64,000 bases of DNA. Source: an uncultured Sutterella sp. (lineage in GTDB: Bacteria > Pseudomonadota > Gammaproteobacteria > Burkholderiales > Burkholderiaceae_F). The stretch's first letter is position 1; every line of letters starts with the position of its first letter. Made by a program: the position numbers and the translations under genes. The DNA is taken from positions 1 through 64,000 of the forward strand of contig UQYP01000007.1 in assembly GCA_900545335.1 (NCBI GenBank), read 5' to 3'. A model generated the notes under the pieces. That model worked only from the letters and a program-made list of their open reading frames with translations, had not been told where the DNA came from and did no database searches. This document shows, in pieces, positions 51,114 to 60,006 of this stretch.

Positions 51114-51614
51114 ATGATCTATCTGCCCGCACCTGATGACACTGACCGATTGGGAACTTCTCTGGCCCAATCTTTAATGATGTACCGAGATGAGATCGTT
51201 TCACAGGGTTTTAATATTCGTTTAGAGGGAAACTTGGGTGCCGGAAAAACATCCTTGACCCGTGCGACACTGCGGGCTCTTGGCGTGACAGGACGTATTA
51301 AAAGCCCTACGTTTACGCTTCTTGAAACCTATGAGATTGACTCCGATATAGAAGTATTTCATTTTGATTTTTACCGCTTCGAGAGCCCGGAGGAGTTTTT
51401 GGATGCCGGCTTCAGAGATGATTTTGCTCCCGGCCATATCACATTTTGTGAGTGGAGCGAAAAAGCAGGACAATGCCTACCCAAAGCCGATCTTTGCATT
51501 GAATTAATCCCCAAAGAGCAAGGAAGAGAAGCATCCTTTAGCAGCTATTCAGCAACAGGCCTCAACGTACTCAATGAGTTGAAAAAACTATGGACATCTC
51601 ACGCAGAACTCTAA
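51114..51614 (+). CDS. tsaE: tRNA threonylcarbamoyladenosine biosynthesis ATPase TsaE
   Basis: TsaE is the P-loop ATPase of the TsaBDE complex that makes t6A at tRNA position 37. The 166-residue protein has LEGNLGAGKTSLTRATLRALG (Walker A), SPTFTLLETYE and HFDFYRFESPEEFLDAGF, all diagnostic. Partner tsaC lies at 57366 in this window. It overlaps the amidase gene by 25 nt, the usual tsaE-ami order. Confidence 0.95.
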   Translation: MIYLPAPDDTDRLGTSLAQSLMMYRDEIVSQGFNIRLEGNLGAGKTSLTRATLRALGVTGRIKSPTFTLLETYEIDSDIEVFHFDFYRFESPEEFLDAGFRDDFAPGHITFCEWSEKAGQCLPKADLCIELIPKEQGREASFSSYSATGLNVLNELKKLWTSHAEL

Positions 51615-52957
51615 TCAGCACCACGACAGGTACTTTGGCGCTTTCTTTGTTGCCGATGAGACCGGCACATGCCGCTCAGATGGTAGACGTGCGTATGTGG
51701 CCGGCCGAAGAGTACACCCGCGTAACCTTGGAGCATGACCAGCCGATTAAATTCAAATATTTTCTGGTACGCTCCCCCATGCCCTATCGATTGGTCGTTG
51801 ACATCGAGGGACTGACGCTGACAGCAAAGCTGCAGAAAATGATCTCTGATGTCTCGCCCAATGACCCGTACATCAAATCGGTAAGAATCGGGCAATTTAC
51901 CCCGAGTATTGTCCGTTTGGTGATGGATTTAAAAAGCGAAGTCCGTCCTGAAGTTTTTTCTTTAAAACCGGTTGCCAACTACAAATACCGACTGATTTTC
52001 GATATTTATCCCGTTGAAACCGAAGACCCCATAGCTGGCGTCATTGCCGGTCTCAATGGTCAGAAAACGGCTCCCGATCCTTTGGGGGATCTTCTGGCGC
52101 AAAATAAAACAAAGCCTGATGCACCGGCAGCATCGAAAAATCAGGCAAAAGCTTCTGCTGCAGACAAAAAAGCCAAGACACAGCCGGCTCCATCGTCCTC
52201 CAAAACTGCGCCTCAGACAAAAAAAACGCCTGCAGCAAAGCCTGCTGCCAAGGCTAAGCGTGACATTGTGATTGTGGTCGATGCCGGACACGGCGGAGAA
52301 GACCCCGGCGCGGTGGGGAAAAGAAAGACTTATGAAAAGCACATCACACTTTCCATTGCCAAGCGCCTGGAAAGACTGATCAAGCGGGAAAAAGGCATGA
52401 AGGTGGTGATGACCCGCTCAAGTGACCACTTTGTCAGTCTCAGCCAGCGAGTGATGATTGCTCAGAAAGCAAAAGCTCATCTCTTTGTGAGCATCCACGC
52501 TGATGCCTGGACTAAACCCTCTGCCAAAGGTTCTTCCGTTTATGCCTTGTCAGAGCGAGGTGCCACCAGCTCGGCAGCCAGATGGCTTGCTAAAAACCAA
52601 AACGAAGCCGACCTCATCGGAGGTGCAAACTTTAAAGAAGTTGATAAGCGCCTGCAGTCTGTGTTGGTCGACATGACCACATCCTGGAAAATCAATTACA
52701 GTCTGGAATTGGGTCACAGTGTGCTGCAGTACCTCGGAAAAATCAACACGCTGCACCGCCGTCAGGTCGAACAGGCTGGCTTTTTAGTACTGAAAGCGCC
52801 GGGCATTCCCTCCATTTTGGTGGAAACCGCCTTTATCAGTAATCCGCAGGAAGAACGCAAACTCAAAACCGCGGCTTATCAGCAAAAAGTGGCCGACGCT
52901 ATCCTCAAAGGAATTAAAGCCCAGGTGAAGAAAAACGACTCTATCATGCAAAGCTGA
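51590..52957 (+). CDS. amiC: N-acetylmuramoyl-L-alanine amidase (AmiC/AmiB-like)
   Basis: A 455-residue septal peptidoglycan amidase. It has a twin-arginine leader (ISRRTLISTTTGTLALSLLPMRPAHAA), an N-terminal AMIN domain (about residues 33-145), an Ala/Lys/Gln-rich linker (about 165-222) and an Amidase_3 domain. Zinc ligands and catalytic residues are visible: VDAGHGGEDPGAVG, KTYEKHITL, FVSIHADAW and ILVETAFISN. Twin-arginine export plus AMIN domain is the AmiC layout. The gene starts inside tsaE. Confidence 0.93.
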   Translation: MDISRRTLISTTTGTLALSLLPMRPAHAAQMVDVRMWPAEEYTRVTLEHDQPIKFKYFLVRSPMPYRLVVDIEGLTLTAKLQKMISDVSPNDPYIKSVRIGQFTPSIVRLVMDLKSEVRPEVFSLKPVANYKYRLIFDIYPVETEDPIAGVIAGLNGQKTAPDPLGDLLAQNKTKPDAPAASKNQAKASAADKKAKTQPAPSSSKTAPQTKKTPAAKPAAKAKRDIVIVVDAGHGGEDPGAVGKRKTYEKHITLSIAKRLERLIKREKGMKVVMTRSSDHFVSLSQRVMIAQKAKAHLFVSIHADAWTKPSAKGSSVYALSERGATSSAARWLAKNQNEADLIGGANFKEVDKRLQSVLVDMTTSWKINYSLELGHSVLQYLGKINTLHRRQVEQAGFLVLKAPGIPSILVETAFISNPQEERKLKTAAYQQKVADAILKGIKAQVKKNDSIMQS

Positions 52958-52990
52958 GTTTTTCTGAAATGATTTGCAACTTTGTTTTGA

Positions 52991-53019
52991 TTAACAATTT
53001 TGCCGGTTACCGCTAAAAT
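52991..53019 (+). promoter_or_regulatory. Promoter of the aldolase gene
   Basis: TTAACA (52991-52996), 17 bp, TAAAAT (53014-53019), 41 bp before the start codon. Confidence 0.6.
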
Positions 53020-53060
53020 AACCTAATTGCATTGATTTTTTACTTTAGGACATCGCAATC

Positions 53061-54125
53061 ATGGCTATTGTCTCTTTACGCCAATTACTGGATCACGCCG
53101 CCGAAAACGGCTACGGCGTGCCGGCTTTCAACGTCAACAACATGGAACAAGTTCAGGCCATTATGACGGCTGCTCAAGAGGTTGGAGCACCTGTTATCAT
53201 GCAGGCTTCAGCCGGTGCACGCCGCTACACGGGTGAGCTGTTTCTGAAAAATCTTATTCAGGCTGCCGTTGAAACGTATCCGGATGTGCCGGTCTGCATG
53301 CACCAGGATCACGGTCAAAGTCCCGCTGTTTGCCAAGGTGCCATTCGCATGGGCTTTTCTTCAGTCATGATGGACGGTTCTCTTCAAGCTGACGGCAAAA
53401 CCATTGCAAGCTATGACTACAACGTCAATGTGACCCGTCAGGTCGTTGAAATGGCTCACTGCATCGGCGTGAGCGTCGAGGGCGAATTGGGTTGCCTGGG
53501 CTCTTTGGAAACCATGAAGGGTGACAAAGAAGACGGTCACGGCACGGATGCGAAAATGACTCGTGATCAGCTCCTCACCGATCCTGATCAGGCGGCCGAT
53601 TTCGTTGAAAAAACTCAGCTTGATGCTTTGGCTATCGCTATCGGCACGAGCCACGGCGCCTACAAATTCACCCGCAAGCCGACCGGTGACATTTTGTCGA
53701 TTGAACGAGTCAAAGAAATTCACCGCCGCTTACCGAACACTCACCTCGTGATGCACGGCTCCTCTTCTGTGCCTCAGGAATATCTTGCCGAAATTCGCGA
53801 ATTCGGCGGTCAGTTCCGTGAAACGTACGGCGTGCCGGTTGAAGAAATTCAAGAAGCCATCAAACACGGTGTGCGTAAGGTGAACATTGACACCGACATC
53901 CGCTTGGCAATGACGGCTGCCGTGCGCCGCTTCCTGGTTGAAAATCCGACTAAGTTTGACCCGCGCGAATACCTCAAGGCTGCCCGCAAGGCTGCTTATG
54001 AACTGTGCAAGAAGCGCTATCTTGAATTCGGCTGTGAAGGTCAGGGAGCCCGTATCAAACCGATTGATCTCTTTACCATGGCCAAGCGCTACTCAAGCGG
54101 CGAATTAAAGCAAAACGTTCTTTAA
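53061..54125 (+). CDS. fba: Fructose-bisphosphate aldolase, class II
   Basis: The zinc-dependent enzyme splits fructose-1,6-bisphosphate. The 354-residue protein belongs to the Calvin-cycle-type (class IIB) branch common in Burkholderiales: GYGVPAFNVNNMEQVQAI, the zinc histidines in CMHQDHGQS, SVEGELGCLGS, AIGTSHGAYKF and VMHGSSSVP, then RKVNIDTDIRLAMT. Codon use and strong promoter suggest high expression. It is followed by a GC-rich hairpin. Confidence 0.96.
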   Translation: MAIVSLRQLLDHAAENGYGVPAFNVNNMEQVQAIMTAAQEVGAPVIMQASAGARRYTGELFLKNLIQAAVETYPDVPVCMHQDHGQSPAVCQGAIRMGFSSVMMDGSLQADGKTIASYDYNVNVTRQVVEMAHCIGVSVEGELGCLGSLETMKGDKEDGHGTDAKMTRDQLLTDPDQAADFVEKTQLDALAIAIGTSHGAYKFTRKPTGDILSIERVKEIHRRLPNTHLVMHGSSSVPQEYLAEIREFGGQFRETYGVPVEEIQEAIKHGVRKVNIDTDIRLAMTAAVRRFLVENPTKFDPREYLKAARKAAYELCKKRYLEFGCEGQGARIKPIDLFTMAKRYSSGELKQNVL

Positions 54126-54147
54126 TCTGCGCTTGATTTTCTTTACC

Positions 54148-54167
54148 GAGGGGAGCTTGCTCCCCTC
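54148..54167 (+). terminator. Hairpin after the aldolase gene
   Basis: GAGGGGA/TCCCCTC with a GCTTGC loop that can add two pairs; the T-tract (TTGTT) is weak, so it may be an attenuator before dgkA. Confidence 0.6.
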
Positions 54168-54189
54168 TTGTTGATCTGTTACTGAAAAA

Positions 54190-54579
54190 ATGGCTGACGC
54201 AAAAGAGCTCAAAGGTAAAAGTGGGATCAAACGTTTAATCAACGCCTTTTCTTACTCTAAAGACGGATTCCGTGCCGCTTATCAATCGGAAGAAGCCTTT
54301 AGACAGGAATTCTGGCTGCTTGTGATCGGGACAGTCATTGCACTGATGCTGCCTGTGACACTTATGCAGACCATCTCGCTGATTGCCGTACTGCTTTTCT
54401 TGCTGATTGTTGAAATTCTCAATTCTGCCATCGAGGCTGCCATTGACCGTATCGGCATGGACATTCATCCTCTGTCCAAACGAGCTAAAGATATGGGAAG
54501 CTGTGCAGTGCTTTTTGCCTGCGCGCTGGTTTTCATCGTCTGGGCAGGTATTCTCATCGATTGTTTCTGGCCGCTTTAA
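54190..54579 (+). CDS. dgkA: Diacylglycerol kinase DgkA
   Basis: DgkA recycles diacylglycerol to phosphatidate in the inner membrane. The 129-residue protein has three transmembrane helices and the family hallmark EILNSAIEAAIDRIGMDIHPLSKRAKDMGSCAV, preceded by the amphipathic YSKDGFRAAYQSEEAFRQEFW. Diacylglycerol arises when membrane phospholipid head groups are transferred, for example by BcsG-type enzymes, though the genes are far apart. Confidence 0.96.
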   Translation: MADAKELKGKSGIKRLINAFSYSKDGFRAAYQSEEAFRQEFWLLVIGTVIALMLPVTLMQTISLIAVLLFLLIVEILNSAIEAAIDRIGMDIHPLSKRAKDMGSCAVLFACALVFIVWAGILIDCFWPL

Positions 54580-54715
54580 ACCTCTGAGCTTCTTTGCCTT
54601 TCTCTTGAGACAAAACTCATCCAAAATCGCGCTCAGTAACCTCAAAAATCATTAGAATGTATCTGTTAATTCGTTGGCCGCTGCCAGCACCACTTTTTAA
54701 ACGGAATCAAACATC

Positions 54716-55603
54716 ATGCCCATTCTTGATACCTCTTTGCATTCCTTAAAGCGCATCTATCGCGGTAAGGTGCGTGATACCTACGAAATCGACGATGACA
54801 AACTTTTAATCATCGCCACGGACCGTATCTCTGCATTTGATGTGATTCTTGATGATCCCATTCCCTACAAGGGCATGGTTCTTCAAGCTCTCACTGATTT
54901 TTGGTTTGAAAAACTCAAAGATGTTGTTCCGAATCATCTGACGGGCATTGATCCGACAACTGTAGTGGCCGAAGATGAAGTTGAACAGGTCAAGGGCCGC
55001 TCGGTAGTGGCAATGAAGCTTAAACCGATTCCGATTGAATGTGTCGTTCGCGGCTATATCATCGGCGGCGGCTGGAAAGACTATCAGGCTACGGGAAAGG
55101 TCTGCGGCATTGGGCTGCCGGCCGGTCTCAAGCAAGCTCAAAAGCTTCCGCACCCCATCTTTACGCCTGCAGCCAAAATGGAAGTCGGCAAGCACGATGA
55201 AAATATCTCTTATGAGCAGGCCGTAGAGTTGGTCGGCGAAGAGGTGGCCCGTCAAATTCGTGATTATTCCATCGAGCTCTACACCCGTGCTTATGAATAT
55301 GCCTTGACAAAGGGCATTATCATCGCCGATACAAAGTTTGAGTTCGGTTTGGACAATGACGGTACGGTGCGCTTAATGGATGAAGTGCTCACGCCCGATT
55401 CATCCCGCTTCTGGCCTGCCGATCAATACAATGAAGGAATGTCTCCTCCTTCTTTTGACAAGCAGTTTGTCCGCGACTGGCTTGAAACACAACCGTGGGA
55501 TAAAACACCTCCTGCCCCGCGCGCTCCGGACGAAATTTTGGAAAAAACATCTCAAAAATACCGTGAAGCGCTGCGCCGCTTAGCCGACCGTGATGTCGCT
55601 TAA
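54716..55603 (+). CDS. purC: Phosphoribosylaminoimidazole-succinocarboxamide synthase
   Basis: PurC makes SAICAR in purine synthesis. The 295-residue length matches the proteobacterial/yeast-like long form. Signatures are YRGKVRDTYEIDDDKLLIIATDRISAFDVIL, IPIECVVRGYIIGGGWKDY, GLPAGL, IIADTKFEFGLD and LMDEVLTPDSSRFWP. A terminator separates it from purE, so co-regulation may be partial. Confidence 0.97.
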   Translation: MPILDTSLHSLKRIYRGKVRDTYEIDDDKLLIIATDRISAFDVILDDPIPYKGMVLQALTDFWFEKLKDVVPNHLTGIDPTTVVAEDEVEQVKGRSVVAMKLKPIPIECVVRGYIIGGGWKDYQATGKVCGIGLPAGLKQAQKLPHPIFTPAAKMEVGKHDENISYEQAVELVGEEVARQIRDYSIELYTRAYEYALTKGIIIADTKFEFGLDNDGTVRLMDEVLTPDSSRFWPADQYNEGMSPPSFDKQFVRDWLETQPWDKTPPAPRAPDEILEKTSQKYREALRRLADRDVA

Positions 55604-55629
55604 CGCAAGAGATTGACAATGCAACAACC

Positions 55630-55672
55630 GGCGCGGAAGGGAAATGAACTTCCGCGCCCTTCTTATTTTTTT
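55630..55672 (+). terminator. Terminator/attenuator between purC and purE
   Basis: A perfect 10-bp stem GGCGCGGAAG/CTTCCGCGCC is followed after CTTCTTA by seven Ts. It ends 17 nt before the purE start. Confidence 0.8.
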
Positions 55673-55688
55673 GATAGGTACTCTGATT

Positions 55689-56183
55689 ATGGAAAATTCA
55701 CCTGTTGTCGGTGTGGTTATGGGTTCAAACTCTGATTGGGATATCATGAAAAATGCCTGCGATATCCTGAAAGACTTCGGTGTACCCTTTGAGGCCAAGG
55801 TCGTTTCCGCTCACCGAATGCCCGATGAAATGTTCCGCTATGCAGAAACCGCTCAGGAACGCGGCATTAAAGTCATCATTGCAGGAGCGGGCGGTGCAGC
55901 TCATCTGCCGGGGATGCTCTCGGCCAAAACTGTTTTGCCGGTTCTGGGTGTACCTATCCCGTCTCGATATCTTCGCGGAGAAGATTCCTTGCTCTCGATT
56001 GTTCAGATGCCTAAAGGCGTACCGGTAGGAACTTTTGCCATCGGTGAGGCCGGCGCCGGCAATGCCGCTCTTTTTGCCATTCAGATTCTGGCAATGGCGG
56101 GCTCTGAAGACTTACAGAAAAAAATCACGGCTTTCCGTCGTGCGCAAAATGAAAAAGCGCGCAATATGGTTTTGCCAGCCTAA
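55689..56183 (+). CDS. purE: N5-carboxyaminoimidazole ribonucleotide mutase
   Basis: Class I PurE moves the carboxyl group of N5-CAIR to give CAIR. The 164-residue protein has VGVVMGSNSDWDIMKNACDIL, VVSAHRMPDEMFRYA, IAGAGGAAHLPGMLS and GNAALFAIQILA. The start at 55689 fits the family; the frame is open further upstream. purK follows 16 nt later. Confidence 0.97.
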   Translation: MENSPVVGVVMGSNSDWDIMKNACDILKDFGVPFEAKVVSAHRMPDEMFRYAETAQERGIKVIIAGAGGAAHLPGMLSAKTVLPVLGVPIPSRYLRGEDSLLSIVQMPKGVPVGTFAIGEAGAGNAALFAIQILAMAGSEDLQKKITAFRRAQNEKARNMVLPA

Positions 56184-56199
56184 ATTCTGGAGTCAACCC

Positions 56200-57366
56200 A
56201 TGCAAAAGAAACTGCCTTTAAACCCCGGAGAAATGCTTGGCATGATGGGCGGCGGACAACTTGGCCGCATGTTTGCCATTGAAGCGGCCTACATGGGCTA
56301 CCACGTCACGGTGCTGGAGCCCGGAGAAAGACCTCCGGCTGCAGAGGTGTCCCTGCAGCATATCGCTCAAGCCTATTTAAGCGAACAGGGCTTAGACGAA
56401 CTCGCCCGGGAAAGCGCGGCTGTCAGTACTGAATTTGAGAACGTGCCTGCTCAGGCACTTGATCGTTTGGCTAAAAATACCTTTGTGGCTCCCCCGGGCT
56501 CTGCCGTAGCCATTGCTCAGGACAGAAATACAGAGAAACACTTTATCGAAAGCGTTGCTCACGTGCCGGTTGCCCCTCACTGCCGCATTTGCTCGCAAGA
56601 AGACATCGAAAAAGCCGATGAGTCACTTTTTCCTGCGATTTTGAAAACAGCCCGCTTAGGCTATGACGGTAAAGGCCAGGTTTTGGTAGACAGCCGTGAG
56701 CAACTCTATGCAGCTTTTGAATCTCTGAAAAAGGTGGACTGCATTTTGGAAAAACGCCTCTCACTTTACAAAGAGGTTTCCGTCATCGTTGCCCGTTCAT
56801 ATAACGGTCAGACTGCTACATTCCCCGTTTGTGAAAATCGCCACCGTAACGGCATCTTGGCTGTCACTGTAATGCCCGCACGCGTCACCGATGAGATTTC
56901 AAATCAGGCTCGTCAATACGCTACGCAAATTGTGGATGCTCTGGGGTACACAGGTGTTCTTTGTGTCGAATTTTTTGTTCTTCAAGACGGGTCTATCGTT
57001 GCCAACGAAATGGCGCCGCGGCCACACAATTCCGGCCACGCAACCATTGATGCCTGCTGGAGTAACCAATTTGAACAACAGCTTCGCTGCATGACGAGGC
57101 AGCCTCTGGCTGATACCACGCAGCACACACCGGCAGTCATGCTTAATCTTTTAGGCGATATATGGTTTGATGGGGACAATGTCCGAGAACCTGACTGGTC
57201 CGGTGTATTGGCTGTCCCCGGAGTGAAATTACATTTATATGGAAAGGCTCAGGCACGCAGAGCCCGTAAAATGGGACACATCACTTGTCTGGGTCATACG
57301 CTTGAAGAGGCGTTGGATCGAGCCAAAGAAGTTGCCCGAATTTTGAATTTACCGGAGCCGCAATAA
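56200..57366 (+). CDS. purK: N5-carboxyaminoimidazole ribonucleotide synthase
   Basis: PurK is the ATP-grasp enzyme that makes N5-CAIR from AIR and bicarbonate, feeding PurE. The 388-residue protein has MLGMMGGGQLGRMFAIEA, the ATP-grasp TARLGYDGKGQ and the metal/substrate region NEMAPRPHNSGHATIDAC. I place the start at ATG 56200; the frame is open upstream but overlaps purE. Its stop overlaps the tsaC start. Confidence 0.97.
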   Translation: MQKKLPLNPGEMLGMMGGGQLGRMFAIEAAYMGYHVTVLEPGERPPAAEVSLQHIAQAYLSEQGLDELARESAAVSTEFENVPAQALDRLAKNTFVAPPGSAVAIAQDRNTEKHFIESVAHVPVAPHCRICSQEDIEKADESLFPAILKTARLGYDGKGQVLVDSREQLYAAFESLKKVDCILEKRLSLYKEVSVIVARSYNGQTATFPVCENRHRNGILAVTVMPARVTDEISNQARQYATQIVDALGYTGVLCVEFFVLQDGSIVANEMAPRPHNSGHATIDACWSNQFEQQLRCMTRQPLADTTQHTPAVMLNLLGDIWFDGDNVREPDWSGVLAVPGVKLHLYGKAQARRARKMGHITCLGHTLEEALDRAKEVARILNLPEPQ

Positions 57367-58346
57367 TGCAACCCGTTGATGAAAGAGCCATTCGTGCTGC
57401 CGTTGACGTCCTGGAATGTTCAGGACTTGTCGCCATGCCGACTGAAACGGTCTACGGTTTGGCAGCCAATGCTGAAGATGAAAAAGCTGTCAGAAAAATT
57501 TTTGAAGCAAAAAATCGCCCGACCACTCATCCTTTGATCGTGCACATTACCGGGGAAGAAGCTCTTGATCATTGGGCCCGTGATATTCCTCAAAGCGCTT
57601 ATGTGCTAGCCAGACGCTTTTGGCCAGGCCCCTTAACCATGATCCTGAAAAAATCCGAAGCTGTCGGCGATTGGATCACGGGCGGACAGGATTCCGTCGG
57701 TCTGCGCTGTCCTTCTCATCCCTGGGCCATGGCTTTAATCAAAGCTTTTGCCGGAAAACACCATCGAGGACTCGCAGCGCCTTCAGCCAATACTTTCGGT
57801 CGCATTTCTCCCACAACTGCGCAACATGTCAGAGATGACTTGGGAGAAAAACCGAAAGGAAAAGTGGATTTTATTTTAGACGGCGGAGAGTGTGCGGTCG
57901 GCGTGGAATCCACGATTATCAATTTAAGCGGTGAGCATCCTGAGATTTTGCGCCACGGTGCTGTAACGAGAAAAATGCTCGAAGAGGTTTTAGGTTGCGC
58001 CATTCCTGACGGCGGAAAAGACTCCCCTCGGGTTTCGGGCTCCTTAAAAAGCCACTACGCCCCGAAAACAAAGGTGATTTTATGCAGTGATGCTGCGGCT
58101 GAATGCGAAAAGTACCACGATAAAAAAATCGCTGTGATGGCTCCTAAAGCCAATCTGCAATCGACTCCCTCCAACGTCATTAAATGGTTTGATGCGCCGG
58201 AAGATGCCTCCGAATACATGCACATCCTTTACGTTCGCCTGCATGAACTTGATCGTGTCGGTGCAGATTTCATTTTGATCGAGACACCCCCGACGGGCGA
58301 CGCATGGAATGCAGTGCAAGACCGTCTGTCACGAGCCGCTGCCTAA
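57366..58346 (+). CDS. tsaC: L-threonylcarbamoyladenylate synthase (Sua5/YwlC type)
   Basis: This enzyme makes the threonylcarbamoyl-AMP used for tRNA t6A. The 326-residue protein is the long Sua5 form: the YrdC domain (residues about 8-200; MPTETVYGLAANAEDEKAV, KNRPTTHPLIVH, PSANTFGRISPT, GVESTIINL) plus a C-terminal Sua5 domain (about 215-320) reached by the SGSLKSHYAPKT linker. ATG 57366 overlaps the purK stop (TAATG), so it is coupled to the purine genes. TsaE at 51114 acts in the same pathway. Confidence 0.95.
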   Translation: MQPVDERAIRAAVDVLECSGLVAMPTETVYGLAANAEDEKAVRKIFEAKNRPTTHPLIVHITGEEALDHWARDIPQSAYVLARRFWPGPLTMILKKSEAVGDWITGGQDSVGLRCPSHPWAMALIKAFAGKHHRGLAAPSANTFGRISPTTAQHVRDDLGEKPKGKVDFILDGGECAVGVESTIINLSGEHPEILRHGAVTRKMLEEVLGCAIPDGGKDSPRVSGSLKSHYAPKTKVILCSDAAAECEKYHDKKIAVMAPKANLQSTPSNVIKWFDAPEDASEYMHILYVRLHELDRVGADFILIETPPTGDAWNAVQDRLSRAAA

Positions 58347-58347
58347 C

Positions 58348-59100
58348 ATGACGGATAATTCTGTAAGACTTTCCAAACGCATCAGTGAACTGGGTATCGC
58401 CTCAAGACGCGAGGCCGATACCTGGATTGAAAAGGGCTGGGTAAAGGTCAACGGGCAAGTGGCGAGCCTTGGCATGAAAGTGATCCCAAGCGACAGAATT
58501 CAAATTTCTTCAAAAGCTAAGAAAGAACAAAGCGCTCAGGTCACGGTTTTACTCAATAAACCCGTAGGCTACGTGAGCGGCCAGGCCGAAGATGGGTACG
58601 AGCCGGCAAAAGTGCTGATTACCCCAGAAAATCATTGGGACAGAGACGATTCCGGCATACGATTTTCTCGTTCTCATTTAGCTCATCTTGTCCCGGCCGG
58701 GCGCTTAGACATTGACTCTGTAGGATTGCTTGTTTTAACTCAAGACGGCCGTGTCGCAAAAACCATCATCGGTGAAACAAGTGATATTGAAAAGGAATAC
58801 ATTGTTCGTGTAGCCTCTTTTGACGGTTCGAGGCCTAAGTTAAGCGATGAGGCACTCTCACTTCTAAATTTTGGTCTGAGCCTTGACGGAAAAGCGCTGC
58901 AGCCAGCCCAAGTCAGTTGGCTCAACGATGAAGAATTGCGCTTTATTCTGAAAGAAGGCAAAAAGCGTCAGATCAGACGGATGTGCGAAGCGGTCGGGTT
59001 AAAAGTTTTACGCTTAAAGCGCGTGCGCGTCGGAAAGGTTGTACTGGGAGCATTGCCTGCCGGCCAGTGGCGCTATCTTAAACCCGGAGAATCTTTTTAG
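58348..59100 (+). CDS. Ribosomal RNA pseudouridine synthase (RsuA/RluF family)
   Basis: A 250-residue RNA-binding enzyme with an N-terminal S4 domain (about residues 6-65; RLSKRISELGIASRREADTWIEKGWVKVNG) and a pseudouridine synthase domain with the catalytic Asp in GRLDIDSVGLLVLTQDG and the KKRQIRRM substrate motif. It modifies a uridine in rRNA; its features fit RluF-like large-subunit enzymes, but the exact site is not certain. ATG 58348 follows the tsaC stop directly. Confidence 0.92.
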   Translation: MTDNSVRLSKRISELGIASRREADTWIEKGWVKVNGQVASLGMKVIPSDRIQISSKAKKEQSAQVTVLLNKPVGYVSGQAEDGYEPAKVLITPENHWDRDDSGIRFSRSHLAHLVPAGRLDIDSVGLLVLTQDGRVAKTIIGETSDIEKEYIVRVASFDGSRPKLSDEALSLLNFGLSLDGKALQPAQVSWLNDEELRFILKEGKKRQIRRMCEAVGLKVLRLKRVRVGKVVLGALPAGQWRYLKPGESF

Positions 59101-59118
59101 CGGAGAGCTCAAAGCGAT

Positions 59119-60006
59119 ATGCAAAATAAAACAGCTGCCGCTCAGCTTTTACTCATTTTTGTGACTTTTCTCTGGGGATCGACCTTTCTTACTCTTCAGA
59201 CAGCCCTTCGTTGGGCTGATCCCGTTGTTATTGTTGCATTACGCTTTGTTTTAGCCTCTTTCATTGTTTTTTGTTTTCTCAGGGGCCGTATCAACCGCAT
59301 TACTCGTTACGAATGGAAGGCCGGTTTAGTTGTCGGGTGCTGTATTTTCGGAGTTTATACTTTACAAACCATCGGGTTGGCTTCTATTCCGAGCAGTACA
59401 TCGGCCTTTTTAACGGGACTATATGTCGGATTTGTTCCTCTGCTGCAGTGGCTCATTTACAAATCTGTCCCGCAGCCTGTCACAATTGCCACCATCGTAT
59501 TGGCCTTTACCGGCATGACTCTTTTTGCCAATCCCTTCTCCGTTAACCTCTCCGGTCAGTTCGGTGAATGGGTGACCGTTTTAAGTGCCTTAATTTGTGC
59601 CGCTGAAATTCTTTCCATCAGCCATTTCACCCAGGGATGCCGACCGCTGCAACTGAGTTTTACGCAGTTAATCACCGTAGCAGTCTTAGCGCTTTTCACA
59701 CTTTTGTGGCACGAACCAGTCCGTCCTACCGAATGGACGCCCGGTCTCGCTCTATGTATAGGAGCGCTTGCTGCCATCGTCAGTTTTGTCCAATTCGGTA
59801 TCGGTTGGGCATTAAAGCATGTCAGTGCAATGAGGGCTACACTTATCTACGCACTTGAACCGGTTTTTGCAGGCATCATCGGTTGGCTTGCCGGAGAATA
59901 CTTCGGGTTATCGGAATTGTCCGGAGCCGCCTTAATCATTTTCGCTGTACTTCTGAGTGCTTGGAAACCCGGTAAACGTAAAGACCGCAACGGAGAAGTG
60001 CTATGA
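59119..60006 (+). CDS. EamA-family (drug/metabolite) transporter
   Basis: A 295-residue membrane protein with ten predicted helices in two EamA repeats (FLWGSTFLTLQTALRWADPVVIVALRF in the first; SAMRATLIYALEPVFAGIIGWLAGEYFGLSELSGAALIIFAVLLSAW in the second). These carriers export or import metabolites and amino acids. Substrate unknown. It overlaps murI by 4 nt. Confidence 0.92.
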   Translation: MQNKTAAAQLLLIFVTFLWGSTFLTLQTALRWADPVVIVALRFVLASFIVFCFLRGRINRITRYEWKAGLVVGCCIFGVYTLQTIGLASIPSSTSAFLTGLYVGFVPLLQWLIYKSVPQPVTIATIVLAFTGMTLFANPFSVNLSGQFGEWVTVLSALICAAEILSISHFTQGCRPLQLSFTQLITVAVLALFTLLWHEPVRPTEWTPGLALCIGALAAIVSFVQFGIGWALKHVSAMRATLIYALEPVFAGIIGWLAGEYFGLSELSGAALIIFAVLLSAWKPGKRKDRNGEVL